Assembly: GCA_028710885.1 (NCBI GenBank)
Contig: JAQTTG010000008.1
Location: forward strand, 1 to 54,353
Origin: Sulfuricurvum sp.
Lineage (GTDB): Bacteria; Campylobacterota; Campylobacteria; Campylobacterales; Sulfurimonadaceae
Reading direction: 5' to 3'
DNA: 54,353 bases
Shown piece by piece: positions 36,475 to 45,192 of this stretch. The notes under the pieces were generated by a model, which was not told the DNA's origin, did not search any database, and saw only the letters and a program-made list of their open reading frames with translations. Position numbers and translations under genes: made by a program. The number at the start of each line of letters is the position of its first letter. The stretch's first letter is position 1.

Positions 36475-36504
36475 TTTCGTAACCGTTTTGTAATGGTTTC
36501 GTAA
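36475..36504 (+). promoter_or_regulatory. Three 11-bp-phased direct repeats before the phosphate transporter
   Basis: TTTCGTAA (36475-36482), TTTTGTAA (36486-36493) and TTTCGTAA (36497-36504) recur at exactly 11-bp steps, 39 bp before the ATG, with an AT-rich -10-like region right after. Tandem 11-bp-phased repeats are the form of Pho boxes bound by PhoB/PhosR-type OmpR-family regulators; the downstream gene is a phosphate transporter. Confidence 0.55.
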
Positions 36505-36542
36505 TATTATTCCGCCTCATATTTTTAAGCTTAGGAAACGTC

Positions 36543-38018
36543 ATGTCTGTACTTTGGGATGCACTTAGCAATATTGATACGCTTACCTTTGGCTTGCTGT
36601 TACTCTCTCTAGGGATAGCCCTCTTTTACGAGATGATCAACGGCTTTCACGATACGGCCAATGCAGTATCAATGATCATTTATACCAACTCTCTGACTCC
36701 GGGACAATCCGTCTTGATGGCCGGGATTATGAACTTTATCGGTGTCATGCTCGGAGGGATCGGTGTTGCCTATACTATAGTCCATCTTCTTCCTCTCGAT
36801 ATTATTGTTTCATCCAACCAAAGCGCTACGCTGGTCATGATCTATTCATTGCTCATTTCAGCCGTTATTTGGAATTTCGGTACATGGTATTTCGGTATTC
36901 CGGTATCAAGTTCCCATTCTCTCATCGGTTCGTTGATCGGAGTGAGCGTAGCTTTTAGCATGATGCACGGTTTTGAGTTCTCCCAAAGTGTCAACTGGTC
37001 TGCCGTCTATAAAGTTTTGACCGCGTTGGCTCTTTCGCCGCTAGTCGGTTTCGGATTTGCATATGTGATGATGAAAGCATCACGTAAATTTTTTCCCAAC
37101 CCTAAATTTTACAAATCCCCAGAAAATGAGACCAAACGAAAGCGTCCTAATTTCTGGATGCGTATGGGGATCATCGCCACAGGTGCGGGTGTGAGCTTCG
37201 CCCACGGATCAAATGACGGCCAAAAAGGGATGGGGTTGATCATGATTATTTTGATCGGTATTCTCCCTACCTACTATGCACTCGACATGAGCTCGCACGA
37301 ATATAAAATCAAACAAACGCAAGACAGTGCCGCCAAACTTGCCAACTTCTATGCGGAAAACAATGGAACACTGACCCAGCTGGTTAGTGACAAGCATCTC
37401 ATCAGCGCTCTAAAAGTTAAAAATACGATTACTGAATGTGACGTCAATCAAGTACATCAAACCACGGCATTGATTGCCGATAAATTTAACGGTATCAAAT
37501 CGTATTCAGATCTTTCTCCGCAAGATCGCTGGAGCGTTCATACCGCTATTTTATGTACCGACAATTTTTTCAGCCAAGTTGAAAAAGCTGTCGATAAAGA
37601 TAAATCTGACTACGTTTCCACTCAACGGAAAACTCTTGTAAACGCTTCTGAATATATTCCCTATTGGGTTATTATTGCTGTAGCTTTGGCTATCAGTCTC
37701 GGAACTATGATTGGGTATAAAAGAATCGTCCATACCATCGGTGAGAAAATTGGATCGCAACCGATCAACTATATGCAAGGAACAGTAGCACAAGCTATAG
37801 CTATGGTAACGATTTTGCTTTCAAACTTCGCTCATGCACCGGTCAGTACTACTCACATCGTTTCAAGCTCCGTTGCTGGATCAATGATAGCTGAACCAAA
37901 TGGAGGAATCCAAAAAGGGATGATTAAGACTATTTTATTATCATGGCTTTTCACCTTGCCAATCACTGCAGTGATGAGCGCCGCAATCTATTACTGTCTG
38001 AGCTTTATTGCAAAATAA
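36543..38018 (+). CDS. pit: Low-affinity inorganic phosphate transporter (PiT family)
   Basis: A 491-aa inner-membrane symporter of the PiT family. The two inverted-repeat signatures are present: GFHDTANAVSMIIYT near the N-terminus and NFAHAPVSTTHIVSSS near the C-terminus, with SFAHGSNDGQKG before the central region. About ten TM helices flank a hydrophilic loop of about 120 residues (about 243-370). Base composition is visibly more GC-rich than its neighbours. The upstream 11-bp-phased repeats suggest phosphate control. Confidence 0.94.
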   Translation: MSVLWDALSNIDTLTFGLLLLSLGIALFYEMINGFHDTANAVSMIIYTNSLTPGQSVLMAGIMNFIGVMLGGIGVAYTIVHLLPLDIIVSSNQSATLVMIYSLLISAVIWNFGTWYFGIPVSSSHSLIGSLIGVSVAFSMMHGFEFSQSVNWSAVYKVLTALALSPLVGFGFAYVMMKASRKFFPNPKFYKSPENETKRKRPNFWMRMGIIATGAGVSFAHGSNDGQKGMGLIMIILIGILPTYYALDMSSHEYKIKQTQDSAAKLANFYAENNGTLTQLVSDKHLISALKVKNTITECDVNQVHQTTALIADKFNGIKSYSDLSPQDRWSVHTAILCTDNFFSQVEKAVDKDKSDYVSTQRKTLVNASEYIPYWVIIAVALAISLGTMIGYKRIVHTIGEKIGSQPINYMQGTVAQAIAMVTILLSNFAHAPVSTTHIVSSSVAGSMIAEPNGGIQKGMIKTILLSWLFTLPITAVMSAAIYYCLSFIAK

Positions 38019-38220
38019 AAGCTTATCTTCTTTTTTCCCTTTTAATAGGGATTGGCTATTCAGCCGATCTCCAGCACTTTCAATCTCTTCTGTTTGTTTT
38101 ATTGAATTAACCGTCTAATTATTTGTAATAGCTGTGTTCACACCTTCGCGGGAATAACAGTATTCATCGTGCTAGGAAGTGATGAAAAGTCTATTGAATT
38201 TCTGTGAAATGGAGAAGTTG

Positions 38221-38255
38221 AAAAAGGAAAATATTCATCACGAATTTTCCCTTTT
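38221..38255 (-). terminator. Terminator of motA-motB
   Basis: On the minus strand a stem of AAAAGGGAAAATTC against GAATATTTTCCTTTTT (with small bulges, loop GTGAT) ends in a T-run, starting about 10 bp beyond the motB stop. Confidence 0.65.
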
Positions 38256-38264
38256 AGCTTTTAA

Positions 38265-39110
38265 TTATTGAGGCTTTTTAATTTTCCCCAAGGCATCCAA
38301 TATTGTTTTTTCCTTTTGCGCATCTAACGGTTTATCATTCGATACAAACATATAAAACTCAACCCGTCGATTTTTTATCCTCTGATCTTCAGAAGTATTT
38401 GGAGCGACTGGTTTAGATGCTCCAAATCCAGCCGATGACAATCGCTCAGGAGCAACACCATTTGTAATCAATTCTCGAACAACATTTGCCGCCCGTTCAC
38501 TTGATAATGCCAAATTGTCTTGTGAACGTCCACCTACAGGAACAGGTTGATTGTCAGTATATCCTCTAACAGAAATATCCACATAGGGAGGAAGTGAATT
38601 GATAATATCCGCTATTCGCTTGATAAATAGATGCTTATCTTCATCATCAATAGTAGCACTAGAACCCCTGAACATAATGGTTGTAGGAAGTTTAAGCAAA
38701 ACACCGTCTAATGTCTCATCCAAAGGCCCTTCTCCCATTGATGCATTAGTCATGTCTTTTTGAACTTTGCTAATAACACTTGTCGTCGATTCAGCTGTAG
38801 CCGGATTCCCGACTAACAATGATCCTCCATCGGCAACAGGCATGTTTCCTGCCGGATTTGCTGAAGCATCTGGAACTGGTTTAACCTCTGCTTCCATAGG
38901 AATGACAGGGCTTGTTGTTTGCGGAGCAGGAGCATAATCATAAATTTTTACAAACTCTTCTTTAACAGCGCGTAATTTTTCTTTATTAACCGATGCAATC
39001 GCATAAAGTGCAATAAAAAGTGCCAATAAAAGGCTGAAGAAGTCAGCGGTAGGAACAGCCCACTTTTCTCCTGCCGGACATTCGCATTTTTTACATTTTT
39101 TCTTGCCCAT
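38265..39110 (-). CDS. motB: Flagellar motor stator protein MotB
   Basis: A 281-aa stator subunit. A Lys/Cys-rich N-terminus precedes a single TM (about 20-42) with the proton-carrying Asp at about 23 (PTADFFSLLLALFIALYA), a linker, then an OmpA/MotB peptidoglycan-binding domain (about 145-265: LSSERAANVVRELI, GFGASKPVAPN, NRRVEFYMF). The N-terminal CxxCxC (KCKKCEC) is also seen in other Campylobacterota MotB. It follows motA by 11 bp. Confidence 0.96.
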   Translation of the reverse strand: MGKKKCKKCECPAGEKWAVPTADFFSLLLALFIALYAIASVNKEKLRAVKEEFVKIYDYAPAPQTTSPVIPMEAEVKPVPDASANPAGNMPVADGGSLLVGNPATAESTTSVISKVQKDMTNASMGEGPLDETLDGVLLKLPTTIMFRGSSATIDDEDKHLFIKRIADIINSLPPYVDISVRGYTDNQPVPVGGRSQDNLALSSERAANVVRELITNGVAPERLSSAGFGASKPVAPNTSEDQRIKNRRVEFYMFVSNDKPLDAQKEKTILDALGKIKKPQ

Positions 39111-39121
39111 TTATATGCTCA

Positions 39122-39892
39122 TTAATTAAATTGACTATGTTTCTCTTCCGCAGGCGAAAGAAAATTAAGTAATTTAGCTTCAAGAGTACGTGGATTATCG
39201 CCGTGAACGATACCAATTATCCCCTCAAGCATCAATTTTTGCTCTTTAACAATATGGTGAGATTTAGCTTTCATTTTATTACCCATCGGTCCAATCAAAA
39301 CATATGCACTGAAAATCCCCGTTACCGTGGCCGTAAAGGCACCAGCAATCCCTTCTGCCATTTCTGCAGGGCTATCAAGCTTTTGAAGCGCCAAAATAAG
39401 CCCCAAAACCGCTCCTACAAGTCCAAGAACGGGAGATGTTTCCCCTGCAAGTATCCAATAGTGGGCACACCCGTGATAATATTCTTCCGTCTCTTCAATA
39501 ACTTGTTCCAGTGTTTCTGAAATAGTATGTATTTCATTACCATCTACAGCCATACTGAGTCCTTGCTTTAAAAAAGCATTGTCCAACTGTGCAACTTTTT
39601 GCTCAAGCGAAAGTAACCCATCACGCCGCGCCATTATTGCTAACTCAATAATCTCTTTGATTCGTTCATGTAAGTTAACAGGAGATTTTTTAAATACCAT
39701 TCCAACATTTTTAAATGCTCCTTTGATGTACTCTGGATCAGTACTTACCATTGAGGCTAGCAACGTTGTTGGCATAATAATAATAAGTGAAGTAATATGG
39801 ACAACGTGGATTGGGTTTCCCCCCTCCATCAAGTCTCCGATAGAAATGGTAGTAATCGCTCCTAAAATTCCTAAAATGGTCGTTAAATCCAC
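39122..39892 (-). CDS. motA: Flagellar motor stator protein MotA
   Basis: A 256-aa inner-membrane stator subunit with four TM helices and a cytoplasmic torque loop holding charged residues (about 80-110). The ETSPVLGLVGAVLGLI segment and the C-terminal TATVTGIFSAYVLIGP helix are MotA/ExbB-like. The GTG start is supported by AAGGAG close upstream. With MotB it forms the ion channel that rotates the flagellum, giving the chemoreceptor in this window an output. Confidence 0.96.
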   Translation of the reverse strand: MDLTTILGILGAITTISIGDLMEGGNPIHVVHITSLIIIMPTTLLASMVSTDPEYIKGAFKNVGMVFKKSPVNLHERIKEIIELAIMARRDGLLSLEQKVAQLDNAFLKQGLSMAVDGNEIHTISETLEQVIEETEEYYHGCAHYWILAGETSPVLGLVGAVLGLILALQKLDSPAEMAEGIAGAFTATVTGIFSAYVLIGPMGNKMKAKSHHIVKEQKLMLEGIIGIVHGDNPRTLEAKLLNFLSPAEEKHSQFN

Positions 39893-39998
39893 GTAACTCC
39901 TTCTCGCATGAAATAGCTTCTATCCATATAGTGCTATCTTACCTAATTTTTTGATTGTACCTTGTTTTCACTAAAAATTGTCAAAATTACAGCTAAAT

Positions 39999-41153
39999 TC
40001 AACCCTTGTTCTGATTAAAAAATGAAAATAAAATTTTAATAACGATCATTAAAAATATACCACTTCCCATACTCGCTACGATAAATGCATAATATTCATC
40101 ATGAGAGATCGCTTTAGCTTGGTAACCGAGCGTTGCTGCAGCCACCATAAAGGTCAATGGCATCGAATTACTTAAAGAAAACAGCAATACATCTTTCAGT
40201 TTCAGGTAGCCTAAATACGCAAGAGACGAAATTAAACGAATTGCAATCATAACAACAGCAATAAAAATCGCAGTTTGTAAAATTTTATGATCTTTAAACG
40301 CATCCAAAGAAAGAGTTGACCCGACGTGGATAAAAAATATCGGAACTAAAAATCCAAAACCAAATGATGATAATTTTTCCGGAAGTTCTGTTTTGTGTTT
40401 AAAATAAGTTGCAATAAACATCCCTGCCAAAAATGCCCCTAATACAACATCGATTTTTAAATACAACATCACGGCTACCATAATAAACATCAACGCCATT
40501 GAAAAACGAATATCCTGATCTCTGCTATCTTCATGTGGCATAATTAAGGTTTTTAAACCCGGGTACCACCAAAAAAGAATCCGAATACTTTTAAAAAATA
40601 AAACGAATCCGATTAGGAAAAGAAATAATCCTCCTAATGTAAAAGCGAATTCACGATTATATCCATATTCAAGTCCACCACTGAGAATTGTCAAAGCGAT
40701 AATACTGACGAGTTCACCAATAATCCCGATATTAAGTGCCAATGCCAACCAAGGCTGATTTTTCCCATACTCTTTAACGAGTGCCATCAGCATCCCTAGA
40801 GAGAAAATCGGAAATGTAACTAAATAAACCGAACTCAAATGAAAATATAAAAATAATGCGAAAGAACATCCGTACAACATTGCAAAATAAATTATGGTAC
40901 GACGAAGAAGAGAAGATTTAGCAAAACCAAATTCTTTAAGATTTACTTCCATTCCGGCTAAAAACATCAGATATAAAAACCCAACTTTTGCAATGATTTG
41001 AAATAACTCATTTTCAACCAAAAACCCGAAATAGGCGGCCAAACTCCCCAACATAATCTCCACAACAACCACTGGTATTTTTGTAACACGCGATAAAAAT
41101 GGAGAAAACATCACCAATAAAGATAAAGTGATAATGACAACTGTATTACTCAT
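39999..41153 (-). CDS. CPA2-family cation/proton antiporter
   Basis: A 384-aa membrane protein with about 11-12 TM helices, of the KefB/NapA-like monovalent cation:proton antiporter-2 family; the FLYLMFLAGMEVNLKEF segment is characteristic and DVVLGAFLAGMFIA resembles the ion-binding helix region. No C-terminal TrkA-N domain is present, so it is a short form. The ATG at 41153 is chosen over an upstream start at 41177 that would lie within folP; GGATAA is close before it. It follows folP almost without gap and is probably co-transcribed. Confidence 0.88.
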   Translation of the reverse strand: MSNTVVIITLSLLVMFSPFLSRVTKIPVVVVEIMLGSLAAYFGFLVENELFQIIAKVGFLYLMFLAGMEVNLKEFGFAKSSLLRRTIIYFAMLYGCSFALFLYFHLSSVYLVTFPIFSLGMLMALVKEYGKNQPWLALALNIGIIGELVSIIALTILSGGLEYGYNREFAFTLGGLFLFLIGFVLFFKSIRILFWWYPGLKTLIMPHEDSRDQDIRFSMALMFIMVAVMLYLKIDVVLGAFLAGMFIATYFKHKTELPEKLSSFGFGFLVPIFFIHVGSTLSLDAFKDHKILQTAIFIAVVMIAIRLISSLAYLGYLKLKDVLLFSLSNSMPLTFMVAAATLGYQAKAISHDEYYAFIVASMGSGIFLMIVIKILFSFFNQNKG

Positions 41154-41155
41154 TA

Positions 41156-42295
41156 TTATCCATTCATCGCTTTCCAAACTCGAAGAGCTTGTACGTGTTC
41201 TTTTACATCATGAACTCGTATTATTGAAGCACCTTGCTCTATCGCTTTTAAATGAATTGCTAAAGTTCCTGCAAGGCGTTCATCACTAGCGGAAGGCGAA
41301 ATGGAATCAATCATCGATTTACGACTAGCTCCGACCAATAACGGTTTACCTAAACGCATAAAATGTTTTTGATGGGTAATCAGTGCCAAATTCTCTTCCA
41401 ATCGTTTCCCAAACCCGATTCCACAATCTAAAATAACCTCTTTAATTCCATATCGATCAGCTTGCTCTATCCGTTCACGAAAAAACATCTCTACTTCATG
41501 CAGTACGGAATCGTATATAGGATTTAATTGCATATTTTGAGGCATCCCTTGCATATGCATAATAACGGCTGTAGCACCATAATTTCCACATAACCGAGCT
41601 ACTTCATCATTAGCCAATCCTGTTATATCGTTTATAATTCTAAATCCCTTCTCAAGGGCATAATGGATAACACTAGGTTCATAACTATCCAAACTTAAAC
41701 GAACTTTTTCATAAAACTTTTGCTCATATAAAATATCAATAATCGGACGAACACGAGAAAGTTCTTCTTCTGAACTGACAGGTATGCTTCCCGGACGGCT
41801 GGAAACGCCCCCCAAATCAATAATATCTGCACCTTCAGTAATCATCATTTCAATACGATCTATCGCTTTTGTCCCTTGAAACCGACTAGCTTGATAGAAA
41901 CTGTCATCATTGGCATTGAGTATTCCCATGATAGAGATACTCGTATTTTGATGAAGATTGCAAAAACTTTCCAGCTCAAAAGATAGTTGTTTCAATCCAA
42001 ACGGTTGAGCTTTCTCTTTTTTAACCAATTGCTGCAATTGACGTTCTGATGCAATCAACAAAACGTCAACACGTGGAACCGAAGCAGTAACTGTCCCTCG
42101 CGGAACAGCCAAATCAGCACCAATACTCAAGGCATCTTGTTTGAGAATATTGGCAGCACCAACATGTAAATCGCGGATACGGATCAGATGCAGTAAGCCC
42201 TTATCCTCCAAAATATTTACTCCACCGCTATCGACTCCCAAAGATTTGAGTTCACGATGTAAATCGATCGTGCTGGAAAGTTTCTCAACGACCAC
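41156..42295 (-). CDS. folP: Dihydropteroate synthase (long Campylobacterota form)
   Basis: A 379-aa enzyme condensing p-aminobenzoate with dihydropterin pyrophosphate in folate synthesis. The catalytic TIM barrel occupies about residues 120-379 (MGILNANDDSFY, ADIIDLGGVSSRPGS, INDITGL, DCGIGFGKRLEENL, VGASRKSMID). An extra N-terminal region of about 115 residues is typical of H. pylori and Campylobacter FolP, and its role is unknown. GTG start with GAGGT 5 nt upstream; overlaps holB by 11 bp. Synteny lysC-hobA-holB-folP matches H. pylori HP1229-HP1232. Confidence 0.94.
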   Translation of the reverse strand: MVVEKLSSTIDLHRELKSLGVDSGGVNILEDKGLLHLIRIRDLHVGAANILKQDALSIGADLAVPRGTVTASVPRVDVLLIASERQLQQLVKKEKAQPFGLKQLSFELESFCNLHQNTSISIMGILNANDDSFYQASRFQGTKAIDRIEMMITEGADIIDLGGVSSRPGSIPVSSEEELSRVRPIIDILYEQKFYEKVRLSLDSYEPSVIHYALEKGFRIINDITGLANDEVARLCGNYGATAVIMHMQGMPQNMQLNPIYDSVLHEVEMFFRERIEQADRYGIKEVILDCGIGFGKRLEENLALITHQKHFMRLGKPLLVGASRKSMIDSISPSASDERLAGTLAIHLKAIEQGASIIRVHDVKEHVQALRVWKAMNG

Positions 42296-42908
42296 GTTTG
42301 ACCTCTTTGAGAAAATTCATTAAGATCATGACTAACACACTTTGAAATCGAGTATTTAATTCAACCAATCTAAGCCCTTTTTCAAATCCATCCAACTGCG
42401 CTTTTGTAAGCGCTAGATGCTCATAATGAACAGCTTGATGTAATAGTTGCTCAATCAACCCTTTTGCTTCATGTTTTTTTAAGCGTTCATGTTCTTTAAC
42501 AAATGCAAACAATGTTGATAAGTCAAGATTTGACAATCGAAGTGCCAATGCTTCATAAATACGCGTTTTGTGTTCTTGTGTAAGGGTAAGCCGTGAGCGA
42601 ACAGTAGGGAGAAAAGTACTCTTATTGGGTGCAATCAGAATAAAAGCTATGTTTCGAGGCGGCTCCTCTAAAATTTTTAGAAGTGCATTTTGAGCTGGTA
42701 TAGTAAAACTTTTTGCTCCGAGAATCAATGTTTTGGTATTTTCCTCACTTTTATACGCTTCGGCAATCACCTCTTTGGCATCTTCAATCTTAAAATCATC
42801 CCTAATAAACATTACTGTGCGTAAAGGATACAAAGATTCTTCAATCTCTTTTGAGCGCTCATCAATATTTTCAGTGATAAGAATACCACCTCGTTCATTC
42901 GCGAACAT
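42285..42908 (-). CDS. holB: DNA polymerase III delta' subunit (HolB)
   Basis: A 207-aa short clamp-loader delta' protein: LILGAKSFTIPAQNALLKILEEPP with the SRC-like helix, followed by FILIAPNKSTFLPTVRSR, typical of delta'. No Walker A nucleotide-binding loop is seen and the protein is shorter than E. coli HolB (334 aa), as in other Campylobacterota. The ATG at 42908 has GGGGAG just upstream and is preferred to a start at 42932. Overlaps both hobA and folP. Confidence 0.85.
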   Translation of the reverse strand: MFANERGGILITENIDERSKEIEESLYPLRTVMFIRDDFKIEDAKEVIAEAYKSEENTKTLILGAKSFTIPAQNALLKILEEPPRNIAFILIAPNKSTFLPTVRSRLTLTQEHKTRIYEALALRLSNLDLSTLFAFVKEHERLKKHEAKGLIEQLLHQAVHYEHLALTKAQLDGFEKGLRLVELNTRFQSVLVMILMNFLKEVKRGR

Positions 42909-43443
42909 CAATCTCCCCATACAAAACAGCACCTAATGTTTTGTCAAAAAGACGGTAAAGTTGCAATAGTTTAATATCTATCAACGGGTCATGAGAACGA
43001 AGTACAAGAGCATTTTGAAAGCGTTCATCCATAATCCACAGTAAACTCTCGGAGCTCCGCTTCGCAATATCAGCTCTACGTTCATCACCCCGTCCGATAT
43101 ACCAAAAGAAATATTCACCCTTGAATGTGAGATCAAGCATATCACTAAGCATATCGATCGCTTCACCACCACTGAGATGGTCATAGTGAGGATAAAGAGC
43201 ATCCAAACAGACGATCGGAATCATAGGTCGTTCTTGCGCACGTTTGTTGAGAGAGGCGCTAATGTAGTGGGCGAACCACTTTCGATCGTGATCAGTGATT
43301 AAAACGATACTTTTGCCATTCATCATCTGCTCTAATGCATTAGCAATTGCAGGAGTCCACTCAAAACGTTGTTCTTCGAACCAACTCATTGATGCCCCTT
43401 CGGAGCGTATCGATTCTAACGTCCACTGATCAAAATGACGCAC
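42895..43443 (-). CDS. hobA: DnaA-binding replication initiation factor HobA
   Basis: A 182-aa protein matching H. pylori HobA (HP1230) in length, position between aspartokinase and holB, and sequence style (EWTPAIANALEQMMNGKSIVLITD, LDALYPHYDHL). HobA is the Campylobacterota counterpart of DiaA, a sugar-isomerase fold that tetramerises and promotes DnaA assembly at oriC. The start abuts the lysC stop and the gene overlaps holB by 14 bp, so replication and lysine/folate genes share one transcript. Confidence 0.88.
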   Translation of the reverse strand: MRHFDQWTLESIRSEGASMSWFEEQRFEWTPAIANALEQMMNGKSIVLITDHDRKWFAHYISASLNKRAQERPMIPIVCLDALYPHYDHLSGGEAIDMLSDMLDLTFKGEYFFWYIGRGDERRADIAKRSSESLLWIMDERFQNALVLRSHDPLIDIKLLQLYRLFDKTLGAVLYGEIDVRE

Positions 43444-44654
43444 TATTGATCCAATGCATAAGCACTGTGTAATGATCTAACTGAAAGTTCTGCATATTTT
43501 TCATCAATAACCATTGAAACTTTGATTTCAGAGGTAGAAATCATCATAATATTGATATTTTCACGCGCCATAGTTTGGAATGCTTTTGCAGCTACACCGG
43601 TGTGTGATTTCATTCCGACACCGACGATAGAGACTTTACAAATACATTCATCATATGACGCTTCATGAATTTCCCCTTCAGCAATAAATGTTTCAACTAC
43701 TTTTTTTGCATCAAGCAATTCCGTTTTAGGAACAGTAAAATCAAGATTGGTTTTTCCATCATGTCCCAATGTCTGAATAATCATATCAATGTTAACACTA
43801 TTATCAGCTAAACGTGTAAAAATATCCGAAGCAATTCCCGGACGATCAATCACTCCGCTGAGTGAAACGCGTGCTTGATTTTTATCGAGTGCAATACCGC
43901 TGACAAGTGGTTTTTCCATTATATTCTCTTCCTTTGTAATAAGTGTCCCCTCCGCTGTCGTAAAACTAGAACGGGTTACGAGGTTAACGTTGAGTTTTTT
44001 TGCTAACTCAACCGAACGGTTTTGAAGTACTTTTGCACCTAATGATGCGAGTTCAAGCATTTCATCATAACTGATACGGTCCATTTTTTTAGCGCGCGGC
44101 TCAATACGAGGATCAGTCGTATAAATACCGTCAACATCGGTATAAATTTCACATAAATCCGCTTTTAGTGCACCTGCAACAGCGACAGCAGAGAGGTCTG
44201 AACCTCCCCGTCCAAGTGTAGTAACTTGACCACTCTCGCTAACACCCTGAAAACCAGCTACAACAACAACTTTACCCAGTGCTAATTCCGCATGCATAGG
44301 AGTAGGATCAATACTCTCAATGCGTGCTTTGGTATGTACGCTATCTGTCACTATTCCCGCTCTGCGACCACTCATCGAAGTTGCTTTATGCCCCATAGCA
44401 TTCAGGGCAATAGAAAGGAGTGCGGCAGTCACACGTTCTCCTGAACTTAGCAGCATATCTACTTCACTACGCTCTGGCGCTTGCGTATAGTGTTCAGCAT
44501 ACGCTATCAATTTGTTTGTTTCACCACTCATCGCAGAAACTACTACCACTACCTGATGTCCCTCTTTAAGTGTTTCAGAAACGCGGTTAGCAACATTTTG
44601 AATCCGCTCTAAATCACCAACGCTGGTTCCACCAAATTTTTGTACAATTAACAT
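43443..44654 (-). CDS. lysC: Aspartate kinase
   Basis: A 403-aa aspartokinase for the lysine/threonine/methionine pathway. The N-terminal kinase has VQKFGGTSVGDLERI, TLGRGGSDLSAVA and YTDVDGIYTTDPR; the C-terminal third contains two ACT domains (about 265-403) for feedback control by an amino acid. Start shares one base with the rppH stop. It is the monofunctional type with two ACT repeats. Confidence 0.97.
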   Translation of the reverse strand: MLIVQKFGGTSVGDLERIQNVANRVSETLKEGHQVVVVVSAMSGETNKLIAYAEHYTQAPERSEVDMLLSSGERVTAALLSIALNAMGHKATSMSGRRAGIVTDSVHTKARIESIDPTPMHAELALGKVVVVAGFQGVSESGQVTTLGRGGSDLSAVAVAGALKADLCEIYTDVDGIYTTDPRIEPRAKKMDRISYDEMLELASLGAKVLQNRSVELAKKLNVNLVTRSSFTTAEGTLITKEENIMEKPLVSGIALDKNQARVSLSGVIDRPGIASDIFTRLADNSVNIDMIIQTLGHDGKTNLDFTVPKTELLDAKKVVETFIAEGEIHEASYDECICKVSIVGVGMKSHTGVAAKAFQTMARENINIMMISTSEIKVSMVIDEKYAELSVRSLHSAYALDQ

Positions 44655-45124
44655 TACAGATACCCCTTGGCTCTAAAATGGGAAATAACTTGTTCATAGA
44701 CCGCTTTTTTAAAGTGGGCAATATGTCCTAGAAGCTCATCAATATTGACAAAACGATACGCTTTAAATTCAGGATGTTTTGTCTCTAAATTAATAACGGC
44801 TTCTGATTTTAAACGTACCAAATAATATCGCTGCTTTTGTCCCGCATAAGGAGCCATTTTAGCTGCAACGTGTGGAGGAAAATCATAAGCGATCCATTCA
44901 GGATACTCAGCGATGATTTCTACCTTTTTGGTACCGATCTCCTCTTTTAGCTCACGGAAAAGGGCCTCTTCACTCGTCTCACCTTCATCAATTCCCCCCT
45001 GAGGAAACTGCCATACTCCCACCAAATCACTCCGTTCGGCAATAAAAATATCTTTCGTCTTAGGATAGTCAGAAGAGACAATAATTGCCGCTACATTCGG
45101 CCGATAGAACTTTTTTTCTGTCAT
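44654..45124 (-). CDS. rppH: RNA pyrophosphohydrolase (Nudix)
   Basis: A 156-aa Nudix hydrolase with the signature [20 protein letters not shown] (Gx5Ex7REUxEE), WQFPQGG before it, and a start [15 protein letters not shown] typical of NudH/RppH. It removes pyrophosphate from the 5' end of mRNA to trigger decay. It heads the lysC-hobA-holB-folP-antiporter operon. An inverted repeat at its 5' end (45127-45133 and 45147-45153) could occlude the ribosome site. Orthology to H. pylori HP1228 is supported by synteny. Confidence 0.93.
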   Translation of the reverse strand: MTEKKFYRPNVAAIIVSSDYPKTKDIFIAERSDLVGVWQFPQGGIDEGETSEEALFRELKEEIGTKKVEIIAEYPEWIAYDFPPHVAAKMAPYAGQKQRYYLVRLKSEAVINLETKHPEFKAYRFVNIDELLGHIAHFKKAVYEQVISHFRAKGYL

Positions 45125-45126
45125 TC

Positions 45127-45153
45127 ACCATCTTTTGCATTGTTTTAGATGGT
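45127..45153 (-). promoter_or_regulatory. Inverted repeat in the rppH leader
   Basis: ACCATCT (45127-45133) and AGATGGT (45147-45153), 13 nt apart, lie 3 nt before the rppH start. In the mRNA the arm next to the ATG would be paired, which could limit ribosome access. Confidence 0.35.
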
Positions 45154-45181
45154 ATTGTAAACTATTCGCTATTAAAAATAC

Positions 45182-45187
45182 TATAAT
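45182..45187 (+). promoter_or_regulatory. -10 box abutting the hemW start codon
   Basis: TATAAT followed by CCCAT and the ATG at 45193; no Shine-Dalgarno is present. A transcription start about 7 nt after the box would fall at the start codon. Confidence 0.45.
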
Positions 45188-45192
45188 CCCAT

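Noticed and set aside
38019..38264. Small gene or RNA between pit and motB
   Set aside because: No frame with a start, ribosome site and plausible protein; only the motB terminator hairpin is convincing.
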